A stretch of 64,000 bases of DNA, taken from NCBI RefSeq assembly GCF_030067815.1, contig NZ_CP125968.1, positions 186,001 to 250,000 on the forward strand, in the 5' to 3' direction. Positions 38,107 to 47,304 of this stretch are shown here, in pieces (positions within the stretch are counted from its first letter, which is position 1; each line of letters starts with the position of its first letter). A program made the position numbers and the translations under genes. The notes beneath the pieces were generated by a model. It did no database searches. It was not told where the DNA came from and was given only the letters and a program-made list of their open reading frames with translations. Source of the stretch: Sporosarcina thermotolerans. Lineage in GTDB: Bacteria; Bacillota; Bacilli; Bacillales_A; Planococcaceae.

Positions 38107-38634
38107 TCATTTATGAAGCAGCCATTTCACAGCATCCAACAGATTTTCAGCGATATAATCCGGCTCTATGTCAGCCCATTTATGCCGATATTGGGTTAAT
38201 GACCCCTCACCCCACCCAGTCAGAACGAGGATTTTCTTCGCGCCGACTGCGTCAGCAGCTAACATATCAGTTGACCCGACATCGCCGATGAAAGCTGTTT
38301 TTGTTAAATCTAACCTATGCTTTTCGGCAGCCTCACGAAGCAATCCTGGACTTGGTTTACGGCACTCGCATCCTTCCGAGGAGCCGTGGGGGCATATGAA
38401 TGCATCTTCAAAACCAAATATCTTGAATTCATTAACGAAATCTTCAAGACCCGCCTCCCCTTTGCTGATCCTATGCTGGTTTGTACAGGCGAATGTCCTG
38501 ATGCCATATGCCTTCAAGAGCTTTAGGGCTTCTTCGGTGAAGGGATAGGGAGTGAAATCTCTTGGATGAATGAAATGTCCGGTACCCCCGATTGTTCCAT
38601 CACGGTCGATAAAGACTGCTTGTAAATTATCCAT
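38107..38634 (-). CDS. HAD-family phosphatase (HisB-N/GmhB-like)
   Basis: 175 aa. Nucleophile motif FIDRDGTIG (DxD), threonine motif ACTNQ, zinc loop CPHGSSEGCECRKP and acid motif FIGDVGSTDM, matching the histidinol-phosphate/heptose-bisphosphate phosphatase branch. No heptose or histidine genes are nearby, so the substrate is unknown. Confidence 0.88.
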   Translation of the reverse strand: MDNLQAVFIDRDGTIGGTGHFIHPRDFTPYPFTEEALKLLKAYGIRTFACTNQHRISKGEAGLEDFVNEFKIFGFEDAFICPHGSSEGCECRKPSPGLLREAAEKHRLDLTKTAFIGDVGSTDMLAADAVGAKKILVLTGWGEGSLTQYRHKWADIEPDYIAENLLDAVKWLLHK

Positions 38635-38662
38635 TTTATCTACTCCCTGTGATTTCCATTAC

Positions 38663-39359
38663 TCACTGTACCGTCTGCCCATAAGGAACGGTCATCAGCT
38701 CCACCTCAAGTTGTTGGCCATCCCTCATTACAGTAAGCGTAATTGGTTTATCAGGCTCCGTTTCCGAAACGATGATTTCCAATTCATCATATGAGTCAGT
38801 TTGGATACCATTGACATTCGTTATAATGTCACCATCATTAATTAGCCCGTCTGCTGGCGTATTCGGTTGAACTTTGACCACTTTCACCCCAGGAATGCCG
38901 CTTGGATTCGTCCGATGCAAAACGCCAATCCAACTTCTCCAAAAACGGAGCGCAAATCATCTTTCCCTTCATATACACTTTTCAAGTTTCTCATGAATTG
39001 ATACGTGCCAAACGCCATATTATCCGCTTGCATCATTTCGAAATCGCCTGACCAGATACCTGTATATTCAATCGCCACAACAGATCCCCCATCTTGCGGT
39101 GTAATTGTCCAAGTGGTCAGCCCCTCATCTTCTCCTTAAGAACAAGCTTCCGATTTTCCTCAATCTCAACAACTGCGCAGACATAGCTGACACCCCAGCC
39201 ATAATCGAGGCTAACTGTCCCCCCAACACGGATATCAAGTTCGCAGTTCCGCGTTTCCCACCGATTTCGTTCTTCAGGTACAGTGAGCGCATTCCACACC
39301 TTTTCTGGCGATGCTTTCACAAAAATCTCCCGTTTTACCGAATCAATGACTTTCTCCAT
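38663..39359 (-). pseudogene. SRPBCC-PDZ fusion protein, two frameshifts
   Basis: The N-terminal part is an AHSA1/SRPBCC domain (VKREIFVKASPEKVWNAL, WETRNCELDIRVGG); the C-terminal 85 aa is a PDZ domain (GVKVVKVQPNTPADGLINDG, DIITNVNGIQTDSY). Frames break near 39118 (GLTTWTITPQDGGSV resumes) and near 38935 (WIGVLHRTNPSGIPG resumes), one base each. Restored length about 233 aa. It overlaps the 3' end of an ArsR regulator, the usual ArsR-SRPBCC pairing, but the PDZ tail is uncommon. Confidence 0.75.
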
Positions 39360-39666
39360 CGCTTTCTCCCTCCAAATATGCTTTCAATTTCATCAACTTG
39401 CCGTCCAATACGCTTCCGATTTCCTGTTGAAGCTTTTCGTACTGATCCTTGAAATTGTCCCTTTTTAAACTATAAACACGATACCTCCCCTCTTTCCTCT
39501 CCGCTACCAAATCCTCTTCCACTAAAATCGCAAGATGCTTCTTCAAGGCGGGCTGCGAAATGGTAAATCGATCAACCAATTGGGACTGCGTATATTCATG
39601 TAACGACAATAAAGTTAGTATTTTTCTTCGTGTGGGGTCTGCAATTGCCCGATAAATATCCGTCAT
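39343..39666 (-). CDS. ArsR-family transcriptional regulator
   Basis: 107 aa winged helix: AIADPTRRKILTLLSLHEYT, recognition region FTISQPALKKHLAILVEEDLV, wing AERKEGRYRVYSL. No conserved metal-binding Cys pair is visible, so probably not a classical metal sensor. Heads the unit with the SRPBCC-PDZ gene and is probably autoregulated through the palindrome 20 nt upstream. Confidence 0.9.
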   Translation of the reverse strand: MTDIYRAIADPTRRKILTLLSLHEYTQSQLVDRFTISQPALKKHLAILVEEDLVAERKEGRYRVYSLKRDNFKDQYEKLQQEIGSVLDGKLMKLKAYLEGESDGESH

Positions 39667-39685
39667 GTCAAAGCCTCCATGTCAT

Positions 39686-39701
39686 ATAACCATTTGGTTA
39701 T
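39686..39701. promoter_or_regulatory. probable ArsR operator
   Basis: ATAACCATTTGGTTAT is a near-perfect 16-bp palindrome (ATAACCA/TGGTTAT), about 20 nt upstream of the arsR-type start codon, the usual place for autorepression. Assignment is inference from position and symmetry. Confidence 0.6.
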
Positions 39702-39751
39702 AAATAGAACATAACAAATCGCACATCTGAATGTCAACAAAAATCAGACTA

Positions 39752-40039
39752 TTAATTAAAAATTCCTTCCAACGGCTCCCACGGATAGATTGTTGCTTCA
39801 AATTTCTCCTCAATCACCGCGGGATCATTGTCAGCAAAGTGCTTAGCCTCTTCCGGACTATCAACTTCCAGAATGATCAATCCCCCTGTGTGATCCATGA
39901 ACGGCCCGCCCGCAATCAAAATCCCTTTCGCCAATGCTTCTTCCTTCACATACTCTCGATGCGGGACAAGCCCTTGTTCCCAATGCGGCTTGCCCTCTTT
40001 CCATGCTTTCCCTGTCGTGAAATGGATGACAACTTTCAT
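39752..40039 (-). CDS. YciI-like (YCII domain) protein
   Basis: 95 aa alpha-beta ferredoxin-like protein: VVIHFTTGKAWKEGKPHWEQ, then GGPFMDHTGGLIILEVDSPE with the family His/Asp pair region. Start 40039 has GAGGGGGG upstream. YCII proteins include muconolactone-isomerase-like enzymes and proteins of unknown function. Confidence 0.8.
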   Translation of the reverse strand: MKVVIHFTTGKAWKEGKPHWEQGLVPHREYVKEEALAKGILIAGGPFMDHTGGLIILEVDSPEEAKHFADNDPAVIEEKFEATIYPWEPLEGIFN

Positions 40040-40070
40040 ACAAGTACCCCCCTCTTCATTCGTTACCATT

Positions 40071-41354
40071 CTACTTCGACATCACCTTGGATAATACCTC
40101 GCGTCCGAAATGATAAAGGGAAGAATGAGGCATATTGTGTAACTGTTCTACAGTGGATCTTGCAAGTTCCTCAGCCTTTTTCGGGTTGCCTAAGTGATAG
40201 TGGCAAAGTGCTTCATAGCTGTTCGATAAAACCCTCAGCGCAGCATCAATCGGATTTAGTTGGATGCGTTCAGGAAGGATAATCGGATTTTCTTCAAATA
40301 AAGATAGTGCCTCCTCATATCGTTCCAATCTTGTCAGCACTCTTGCCAGCAAACTTTTAGGCATTGTAATAAATTCACCCTTGACTTCTTTCGGGAACTT
40401 GACTGAGGCTTCAATTTTGCCAATCAGCTGTTCAGCAATCGCAAGGGCTTTCAAATAATCCTTTTCATAGAACTCCTCCCTGAACACCTGATTCAATTCA
40501 AAATCAAACGAAAGGCTTTCATGTTTGATCAACTGGACAAATAACGAGCACCCTTCAACATACTCTCGCGCTTTCTCTGGCTGTTGGCTATCGTAATAAA
40601 AAAAGCTTCTTAAATTCAGCAAATTGTAATACTGATCCATTACCAACTGCTCACGCGCAAAATGGATTGCGTCATCCAACTGCTTATGCGCTTCTCCGTA
40701 CTGACCCAATGATACCAATGCAATTGCTTTTGTCCCCAGCAACTTGATATACATTGATTTCGTCTCCAGACTATCCATCACTGACAATTCTTCCAGCGCT
40801 TGGTCAATAATCTCTACGGTTCCAAAGTAATTTGCCTTGTCAAACTGGATATCCGCCAAAAACCCCTGACATTCGATTACACGCCAATCCATCTGCAAAT
40901 CGCGGTATAAATTGATCGCTTCTCCTATGAAAACCTCCCAATCGTTCTCTTCTATTTCGTTGTATTGGTCAATCGCCAAAACATACAAGTGGTAAAGGAT
41001 TCTTGCGTAGATCTCATACATCCTCGCAGCCTCGTAGCCAGAAGGTTCCTTCTCTAAGATTGGGCTGAGTAAAGTGGCTGCATCTACTTTCGGCTGGATT
41101 CCCGGTTGTTGCCATAGCTCAATCGCCTGTTTCAATGTACTCTTCATCTTTTCACGTGGCACTTCCTCTACCAGTTCGGAAATATCTACATCTAATTGCC
41201 TGGCAATATGCTGCAATCGCTCAATCGAAGGCTGCGTTTTCCCATTTTCTATTAAACTGATCATCCCTCTGGAGACGTGCTCGTTTGCAACGTCAGAGAT
41301 TGTCATATTTTTAGCAGTCCGTATGCGTCTAATATTTTCTCCTACATGGGTCAA
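40071..41354 (-). CDS. HTH-TPR regulator (Rgg/PlcR/RRNPP-like)
   Basis: 427 aa. Xre-type HTH at residues about 5-60 (IRRIRTAKNMTISDVANEH, SRGMISLIENGKTQPSIERL), then about 350 aa of TPR-like helical repeats (YIKLLGTKAIALVSLGQYGE, AHKQLDDAIHFAREQ). Such proteins often bind short peptides or other effectors in the TPR groove. TTG start behind AAGGGTGAA. It is divergent from an MFS exporter gene, and the shared gap holds a perfect long inverted repeat, so it probably controls that gene. No pheromone-peptide gene was found next to it. Confidence 0.85.
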   Translation of the reverse strand: MTHVGENIRRIRTAKNMTISDVANEHVSRGMISLIENGKTQPSIERLQHIARQLDVDISELVEEVPREKMKSTLKQAIELWQQPGIQPKVDAATLLSPILEKEPSGYEAARMYEIYARILYHLYVLAIDQYNEIEENDWEVFIGEAINLYRDLQMDWRVIECQGFLADIQFDKANYFGTVEIIDQALEELSVMDSLETKSMYIKLLGTKAIALVSLGQYGEAHKQLDDAIHFAREQLVMDQYYNLLNLRSFFYYDSQQPEKAREYVEGCSLFVQLIKHESLSFDFELNQVFREEFYEKDYLKALAIAEQLIGKIEASVKFPKEVKGEFITMPKSLLARVLTRLERYEEALSLFEENPIILPERIQLNPIDAALRVLSNSYEALCHYHLGNPKKAEELARSTVEQLHNMPHSSLYHFGREVLSKVMSK

Positions 41355-41420
41355 TTGACTTCACCCTTTACCATGTTTTATTACCTTAATCATAGCATTG
41401 TTCAATAACTAAAACAATTT

Positions 41421-41474
41421 TGTTTAATATATTGAATTTGGTTCCATAACATGGTATGTTCAATATATTAAACA
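41421..41474. promoter_or_regulatory. perfect 16-bp inverted repeat, probable operator
   Basis: Left arm TGTTTAATATATTGAA (41421-41436) and right arm TTCAATATATTAAACA (41459-41474) are perfect inverse copies separated by 22 nt, with a smaller CCAT/ATGG dyad in the middle. It is centred in the divergent region between the HTH-TPR regulator and the MFS gene; the right arm ends at the MFS ribosome binding site, so binding there should block translation initiation or transcription. Confidence 0.75.
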
Positions 41475-41490
41475 CAGGGAGTTGGGAGAA

Positions 41491-42753
41491 TTGATTAAGA
41501 GAAATATGTCATTGATTGTGACTAACCAATTTTTGACGGTGCTTGCAGACAGTATTTTCACCATTTCTATTATGTGGTATATGTACGATATTACGCAGTC
41601 GCCGCTCTCTTCAGCGTTAGTGACCGCTGTCAGTGCATTGACGGCCGTTTTCATCGCACCATTCATCGGTGTTCTTGTCGACCGAAAAGAACCGAAGTCT
41701 TCCATGCAAATCGGGTATATCATCATGGTGTCAGTCGGGGTTCTATTGACACTCGCCTACCTGTTTTGGCTGGATGGTGTTGCTTTTGCAATCTACGTGG
41801 CGCTCATCGTTCACAATATTTGCATGACATTCATTGGCCCGGCAAAAAATAAACTGTTGCCGCGGATTGTTGGCGTCGACAGGATTGTTAAAGTGAACGG
41901 TTATATATCTTCCACAAGTGAGACGTCATACTTAATTGGGCAGGGGATTAGCGGTGTATTGATTACCATCATGGGGTTTGTTGGCGTAATGCTGTTGCAT
42001 TCGGGGGTGTACATTATCGCGAGCATCTTATTGATCTTCGTAATTAATATTTCGTTGGCCCGGGATGAAGAAGAATCTGAAGCTGCTCCTACGAAAAAGC
42101 CATCCATGCTCTCCGAATTCAAAGATGGCTGGGCCGTTTTGCGGAATAATCGCCCTATCTTAAAGTTGTCAATCTTAGCCTCTTTAATGAATGCGACAAC
42201 GATAGCAGGGGCTTTGGTGGTCGTATTGATTACAGATCATTATGAAGGAAACGCATTTCAATTTGGCTTGTTCGGTGCTTTCGCCGCTGTTGGTGGAATA
42301 TTAATTGGGCTCGTTGCGGATAAAGTTACTTCCTTTGCTAAACCTTCCATTGTCATGTTCACTTCCATGTCGGTTGCAGCGGTTGCGTTCATGTATATGG
42401 GTGTTACATCGGCCCTTTATGTTGGCATTGCGCTATACGTGGTGATGAATACACTGATGACTGTATATGGTGTTTTATATAACTCTTTACTAATCGTATT
42501 AGTAGAGGATAAATTCAGGGGTCGGGTCTATACGTTGAATGGCGCAATCGCCACTTTTCTCATGCCGGGATTCGCCATCGCGGGTGGGGTTATCGCAGAG
42601 TGGGGCATCCCCGTCAACCAGTTATTCATCGGAGCTGGCATATGGGTGCTGCTTCTATCACTTTTCTTCCTGATTGACCCAGATCTGCGTAGAATTGAGA
42701 AGGTTTCGGGTAAAAAGGCTAACGCGGGGGATGCGGCAGTTGCAGTGGAATGA
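41491..42753 (+). CDS. MFS transporter (drug-exporter-like)
   Basis: About 420 aa with twelve membrane helices predicted from hydrophobic runs. The cytoplasmic loop GVLVDRKEPKS after helix 2 matches the MFS motif A position (G-x3-D-R). Resembles MFS_3/macrolide-type exporters. TTG 41491 is 9 nt after AGGGAG; the TTG at 41482 is too close to it. Probably regulated by the divergent HTH-TPR protein. Substrate unknown. Confidence 0.88.
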   Translation: MIKRNMSLIVTNQFLTVLADSIFTISIMWYMYDITQSPLSSALVTAVSALTAVFIAPFIGVLVDRKEPKSSMQIGYIIMVSVGVLLTLAYLFWLDGVAFAIYVALIVHNICMTFIGPAKNKLLPRIVGVDRIVKVNGYISSTSETSYLIGQGISGVLITIMGFVGVMLLHSGVYIIASILLIFVINISLARDEEESEAAPTKKPSMLSEFKDGWAVLRNNRPILKLSILASLMNATTIAGALVVVLITDHYEGNAFQFGLFGAFAAVGGILIGLVADKVTSFAKPSIVMFTSMSVAAVAFMYMGVTSALYVGIALYVVMNTLMTVYGVLYNSLLIVLVEDKFRGRVYTLNGAIATFLMPGFAIAGGVIAEWGIPVNQLFIGAGIWVLLLSLFFLIDPDLRRIEKVSGKKANAGDAAVAVE

Positions 42754-42785
42754 AAAATGGAAACCTAAGCGTGTGTGGAAATCGG

Positions 42786-42885
42786 TTATCACCGCTTAAG
42801 GTGGGTTTATCACCGCTCAGCGGCACTTTATCACCGCTCAGCGACACTTTATCACCGCTCAGACAGCTTTTATCACCGTTCGGCC
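42786..42885 (+). repeat. 21-nt TTATCACCGCT array (block F)
   Basis: Five units at 42786, 42807, 42828, 42849 and 42870, exactly 21 nt apart, all with CCGCT (last CCGTT). It fills the convergent gap between the MFS gene and the permease gene. Confidence 0.92.
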
Positions 42886-42895
42886 ATTTTGCAAG

Positions 42896-42935
42896 CAAAA
42901 ACGCTGATTCCCAAAAGGAATCAGCGCCTTTCTTA
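42896..42935. terminator. convergent terminator
   Basis: Arms CGCTGATTCC and GGAATCAGCG flanked by an A run and a short T-rich tail; serves the GntP-type gene and possibly the MFS gene. Confidence 0.75.
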
Positions 42936-44282
42936 AACCAATATCATCCAAAGAATCATCGTTACTACAATTGTCGTAACCCCTTGTAGCAATGTCGCCA
43001 TTGTTTGCGCTTTGTAGGCGTCTGTCACTGTCATTCCACTGAACTGAGTGACGACCCAGAAAAAGCTGTCGTTCACGTGGCTTACCATCATTCCGCCGGC
43101 ACCAACTGCCATGACGACAAGAGCGAGCGGAATTGCGCCTTCAATTCCCATTGCTGGAAGAAGCGGGGCAATCAATGTCGATGTGATGACCAATGCAGCG
43201 GTAGTCGAACCTTGCGCCGTTTTCAAAGCAGCTGCGATGAAGAACGGAACAAGAAGGAAGAGGGCGCCGCCCGCTATTGCATCAAAGTTCATGCCGCTGA
43301 TCAAATCAGCTACACCAGAATTTGAAATCACTTTCCCGAATGCGCCACCCGCACCTGTGATTAGCAAAATTGGTGCCGCTTCCTTCAATCCTTCTCCAAT
43401 CCATTTCGTTAATGTCTCTTCATTCCATTTTGGTAGGAGCAGGAATGCCGCAGAGACACCGAATAACAAGGCAACTGTAGGAGCCCCTAAGAATTGAAGG
43501 AAGTTTTTAAAGCTGCCTTCTGCCATTGTCAACTTCGCGATTGATCCGACACCGATCAGAACGATTGGCAAAACGATTGGCAGGAATGCTTTGAAAGTCG
43601 AAGGCATATGGCCAAATGACTTAACGATTTCATCATAATCAAGTCCGTTATTATCCTCTACATCTTCCGGCACGGAAATTTTCGATCCGACTCTCACTGC
43701 CCATAAATACCCAACAACGACTGCCGGGATGGCAACGATAAGACCAATTAAAATAATAGTGCCCAAGAAGTTTTCCGCACCGATATTTCCAGCAGCAGCA
43801 ATCGGCCCCGGTGTCGGTGGCACTAATGTATGGGTTGCATATAGTCCCGTCGCGAGCGCAACCGACATCGATGCAATTGCAACTTTTGCCCGTTTCGCCA
43901 ATGCTTTCTTTAAACTGGATAAAATAATGAAGCCCGAATCACAGAAAACCGGAATCGATACGATGTATCCGATAATGGACATCGCCAATTGAGGGCGTTT
44001 CTCCCCAATCACGCGCAACACAACTTCCGCCATCCTGTACGCGGCACCTGATTTTTCTAAAATGACACCGATAATCGTACCCGCAACGATGACGAGCCCA
44101 ATCCCCTTCATTAATCCCCCGAAGCCTTCGTTCACATTCTCAACAACAGTCAACAGCGGCATGCCGGACGTGATACCGACGAAAAATGCTCCAGCCAATA
44201 ATGATAAAAACGGATGAACCTTGAATACCGCTGTTAGTACTACGATCAAGACAACACTTAAGATAATCATTGCAACTAACAT
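42933..44282 (-). CDS. GntP-family gluconate/organic acid permease
   Basis: 449 aa, about 12-14 membrane helices. Typical GntP segments are PFLSLLAGAFFVGITSGMP, IVAGTIIGVILEKSGAA, THTLVPPTPGPIAAAGN (family-specific HTL-PPTPGP) and the C-terminal HVNDSFFWVV. Start 44282 lies 3 nt after the glycerate kinase stop, so the pair is an operon and the likely substrate is glycerate or a related sugar acid (inference). Confidence 0.9.
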   Translation of the reverse strand: MLVAMIILSVVLIVVLTAVFKVHPFLSLLAGAFFVGITSGMPLLTVVENVNEGFGGLMKGIGLVIVAGTIIGVILEKSGAAYRMAEVVLRVIGEKRPQLAMSIIGYIVSIPVFCDSGFIILSSLKKALAKRAKVAIASMSVALATGLYATHTLVPPTPGPIAAAGNIGAENFLGTIILIGLIVAIPAVVVGYLWAVRVGSKISVPEDVEDNNGLDYDEIVKSFGHMPSTFKAFLPIVLPIVLIGVGSIAKLTMAEGSFKNFLQFLGAPTVALLFGVSAAFLLLPKWNEETLTKWIGEGLKEAAPILLITGAGGAFGKVISNSGVADLISGMNFDAIAGGALFLLVPFFIAAALKTAQGSTTAALVITSTLIAPLLPAMGIEGAIPLALVVMAVGAGGMMVSHVNDSFFWVVTQFSGMTVTDAYKAQTMATLLQGVTTIVVTMILWMILV

Positions 44283-44285
44283 TCC

Positions 44286-45419
44286 CTACACCCCTTTTTC
44301 TCTAATGAGCTCCAATACCTTTTTTGTTTTCCTACGCAAATGGTCATAAGCGTTTGTAATTGCATCTTCCGCAGGTATATTCTCATCCATGATGGCGTGG
44401 ACTTCCGTAAACAACGGCGTTAATGTACCACGGATTTCTTCATCCACAGCCCCCGAAATAAGAATGATTGGCAACGCTAACCGATGCGCCACTTTCGCAA
44501 TGCCGAATGGCGCTTTCCCGGAAAGTGTCTGCAAATCGGTTTTCCCTTCCCCAGTGATGATTAAATCTGCATCTTTCACATGTTCTTCGAAATCGATTGC
44601 TTCGAGCACAACATCGATTCCTTGCTGCATTTCACAATTGAAGAATGCTTGGAACGCACCTCCCAATCCCCAGCAGCCCCTGCTCCTTCCTTCGAATGAA
44701 GGGAAATTCCTGTTTCTTTTTCAACTACGTCCGCGAATTTGCGTAAATTCCGGTCAAGTTCGTCCACGTCAGTCGGGCTTGCCCCTTTCTGCGGACCGAA
44801 AACAACCGACGCACCTTCATGACCGATGAATGGGTTTTTCACATCACTCGCTATTAAAAACTCACAATCTGCAATGCGTTCATCCCATTTCTCTCTATTA
44901 ATTGAGTAAATATACTGGAGTCCCCCTCCCCCTTTCGCTAATTCGATCCCTTCTTTATCCAACAAACGCATACCAAGTGCCTGAAGGATTCCTGCCCCTC
45001 CATCATTCGTTGCGCTTCCCCCAAGGCCGATAATGAATTTTCGATAGCCGCTGTCCAATGCATGTACGATCAATTGACCGGTGCCATAAGAGGACGCGAA
45101 ACGCGGATTTCTTTCGTTTTCCTTCAGTCTCATAATTCCTGAGGCCTCTGCAATTTCAATGAGCACGTCTCGCCGTCCCCAAGAATGCCATATGACACTC
45201 GAATGGGCCTGCCGAGCGGATCCTCTACATTGATGGATACATATTTCCCCTTTGTCGCATCGACCAAGCTCCTCATCGTGCCTTCCCCGCCGTCAGCTAC
45301 CGGCAGCAGAACCGTCCTTATATCTGAGTTCACGTCACATACACCTTTAGCCATTGCTTCGGCAGCTTCACTCGCTGCCAAACTTCCTTTGAATGAATGG
45401 GTGCCAAAATCACTTTCAT
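44286..45419 (-). pseudogene. glxK: glycerate 2-kinase (GlxK/GarK type), three frameshifts
   Basis: Phosphorylates glycerate. Family features are LLPVADGGEGTMRSLVDATK, GLGGSATNDGGAGILQALG and ADLIITGEGKTDLQTLSGKAP. ATG 45419 behind GGAGGTG. Single lost bases near 45402 (APHSFKGSLAASEA restored), 45168 (ETVLIEIAEASG restored) and 44672 (AAGGLGGAFQAF restored) give about 378 aa, normal for the family. The first and last sit in C or G runs. Partner of the GntP-type permease downstream. Confidence 0.88.
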
Positions 45420-45524
45420 GGGAAGCACCTCCAATTTAATATATATAAGACTTGTGTTTAATTTTATGTTTCGAAAATCAAAATACATTCTACTTTATGT
45501 TGAAGTTTCGAGTTATATTAAGGA

Positions 45525-45590
45525 TTTTTTTTACGGGACCGACTTTCGATACTTTACCACTGACTTGCAAAATATCATCCACTCACTCTG
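45525..45590 (+). repeat. degenerate TTATCACC-like units
   Basis: ACCGACTTTCGATACTTTACC, then CACTGACTTGC and ATCATCCACTC look like two or three decayed 21-nt units upstream of glxK. Mismatches are frequent; treated as a possible relic only. The rest of 45420-45610 holds an AT-rich region, likely the glxK promoter. Confidence 0.3.
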
Positions 45591-45609
45591 ACTCCTTTAG
45601 CACCTTATA

Positions 45610-45641
45610 AAAAATGCCCACTAGTCAAAGTGGGCATTCCT
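45610..45641 (-). terminator. terminator of BclB-like gene
   Basis: Perfect arms ATGCCCACT and AGTGGGCAT followed on the minus strand by a T run, 15 nt after the stop codon. Confidence 0.85.
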
Positions 45642-45654
45642 ATTATTATTATGC

Positions 45655-46314
45655 TTACGCTATCGCTATTCCAGCGCTTGCAGTACCCGTAACGGCCGCA
45701 ATCACTGTTACTCCTAATAATGTGAAGACCATTAATAGACGATCACCTGTAGCTACCGGTACAGCTGCGGCAGCCGATCCGGTTAATATTGATCCCACTG
45801 CCAGCCCAGTTGTGAGCTGAGGGGTCAAATCGACAAATGCAGCTGTTGGGCTGAATGTATCGCTTCCTGCAGGAGCTTGATAAATCTGTGCTCTGACCGT
45901 TGCCGTTGGGGCAAGAGTCAATGCGACCGTTATTGTAAATGTAGCGGAAATCGATGTTATCGTACCAGGTCGAGGCACTGTAAAAGCTTCGTTCAATAGT
46001 CCCCCAACAGTCGGCAGTACAATAACACCACCAGTGATAGTACCTGGCACGGCGGTACCGAAACCTAAAAAGAATGGTACACCGACTACGCCACCGGCTA
46101 CCGTTGTCAATGCGACGGGAACTGCTCCAGATGCAAACGGAATGATAGAGCCCTGCGCAGCTGGCGCAGTTGGCGCAGTTGCTGGCGGCAGACAGTTTTG
46201 ATCAACCGCAAGAATTGGTCCTAATGTATGGCATCTGTTTTGGAAGATTCCATTGTTGTTTCCACAACAACCTGCAACCCCTCCTCCACATCCGCCTCCT
46301 TGAAAACAAGCCAT
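45655..46314 (-). CDS. BclB-C-terminal-domain exosporium-like protein without collagen repeats
   Basis: 219 aa. Cys/Gly-rich start MACFQGGGCGGGVAGCCGNN, a Pro/Ala linker (PATAPTAPAAQGS), then a beta-rich C-terminal domain of about 135 aa: GTITSISATFTITVALTLAP, TVRAQIYQAPAGSDTFSPTA, VPVATGDRLLMVFTL and TASAGIAIA, matching the C-terminal domain of exosporium glycoprotein BclB. The collagen-like GXX region of BclB is absent. Likely on the spore surface. Start 46314 has AAAGGAGG upstream; the ATG at 46374 does not. Confidence 0.82.
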   Translation of the reverse strand: MACFQGGGCGGGVAGCCGNNNGIFQNRCHTLGPILAVDQNCLPPATAPTAPAAQGSIIPFASGAVPVALTTVAGGVVGVPFFLGFGTAVPGTITGGVIVLPTVGGLLNEAFTVPRPGTITSISATFTITVALTLAPTATVRAQIYQAPAGSDTFSPTAAFVDLTPQLTTGLAVGSILTGSAAAAVPVATGDRLLMVFTLLGVTVIAAVTGTASAGIAIA

Positions 46315-46401
46315 AGTAACACCTCCTTTCTCCGTTATACTATTCACGGAGAAAGGAGAAGGACGGGCTTGCAACTATCGGTTTTCTGTCTATAAGGCTA
46401 T

Positions 46402-47102
46402 TCATTTCTTTTTGAACATTTTCCAAAAAGGTGAAGTTTGATTTTCATCACTGCCATGCAATTGGTTTACTGGCTGAATAGATTGAGGCTCGTTTCTTTC
46501 CTGCTGGGCTCCACTTGTTTGACCACTTAAAGGCCTGACAGATGTATCGACCGTTTCCCCTTTGCTTGGAGATTTTTTTTCTTCATATATGATCGGTTCT
46601 AATTCACGTAATCCTGTAGCTTCGATTGGTATAGCAGGGGTGTAAAACCGAGGGGTGTTAAAATTTGTTGAATCAGTTGTTTGAAATGTTGGCTGCTGCG
46701 CGAGCTGTTTTAGTTGTCTAAAGGATGGTAAGGTGTTCTGCTGACCAGTTGTGTAGGTATCCGGTTGTTTTGATTTGCTGTTCGTATGTTCGGTCTTTTC
46801 AGTTCGGGCTGGTTCTATTTGTTGATTATTTGTTTCCTCTTTCTCAATCTGCTGTTCGCTCCACTTCTCTGTTAGTTCATTGATCTCATTTGAAAGGGCA
46901 ACAATCGCTTCATTAATAAGCTTTGCCAATTCTTGTACCTGCCCGTTCACTTTTTCAACGTTTTTCTCAATGCTCGCCACCCTTCTTCTCAGATGGATGT
47001 CTCCGAGGAATTTTCCGTCTTTAATGAAGCCAAAGCTCTCTGGTAATTTTCAATTTTATTTTTAAGCTGCTCTATTTCCATAGCCTCGTTAGATTTTTCC
47101 AT
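46402..47102 (-). pseudogene. coiled-coil hypothetical protein, one frameshift
   Basis: N-terminal helical part MEKSNEAMEIEQLKNKIENY, then DGKFLGDIHLRRRVASIEKN and a second coiled coil, followed by a Q/T/P-rich low-complexity region and a basic tail FWKMFKKK. ATG 47102 has AGAGGTG upstream. The direct frame stops early; adding one A in TTAAAGACGG (about 47024) joins it to the frame ending at 46402 (about 233 aa). A GTG at 46980 would give a shorter product without the frameshift. Adjacent to spore-surface genes; function unknown. Confidence 0.6.
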
Positions 47103-47304
47103 TTTTTCACCTCTTTCAACTTACAATCGTTCTTTTCTATTCTATTTTATAAACAATCTGTCTGTGACATATGGATAGCTTGCCTACCCACTAGAATCAT
47201 GAAAGAGTTTTTGCTTCTAAGCCTTTTCTTTGCCTATGCAAAACAGTCGCAAGTACATATTATACGAATGCACGAACAATTAAAATATGGAGGTGACAGC
47301 TACT

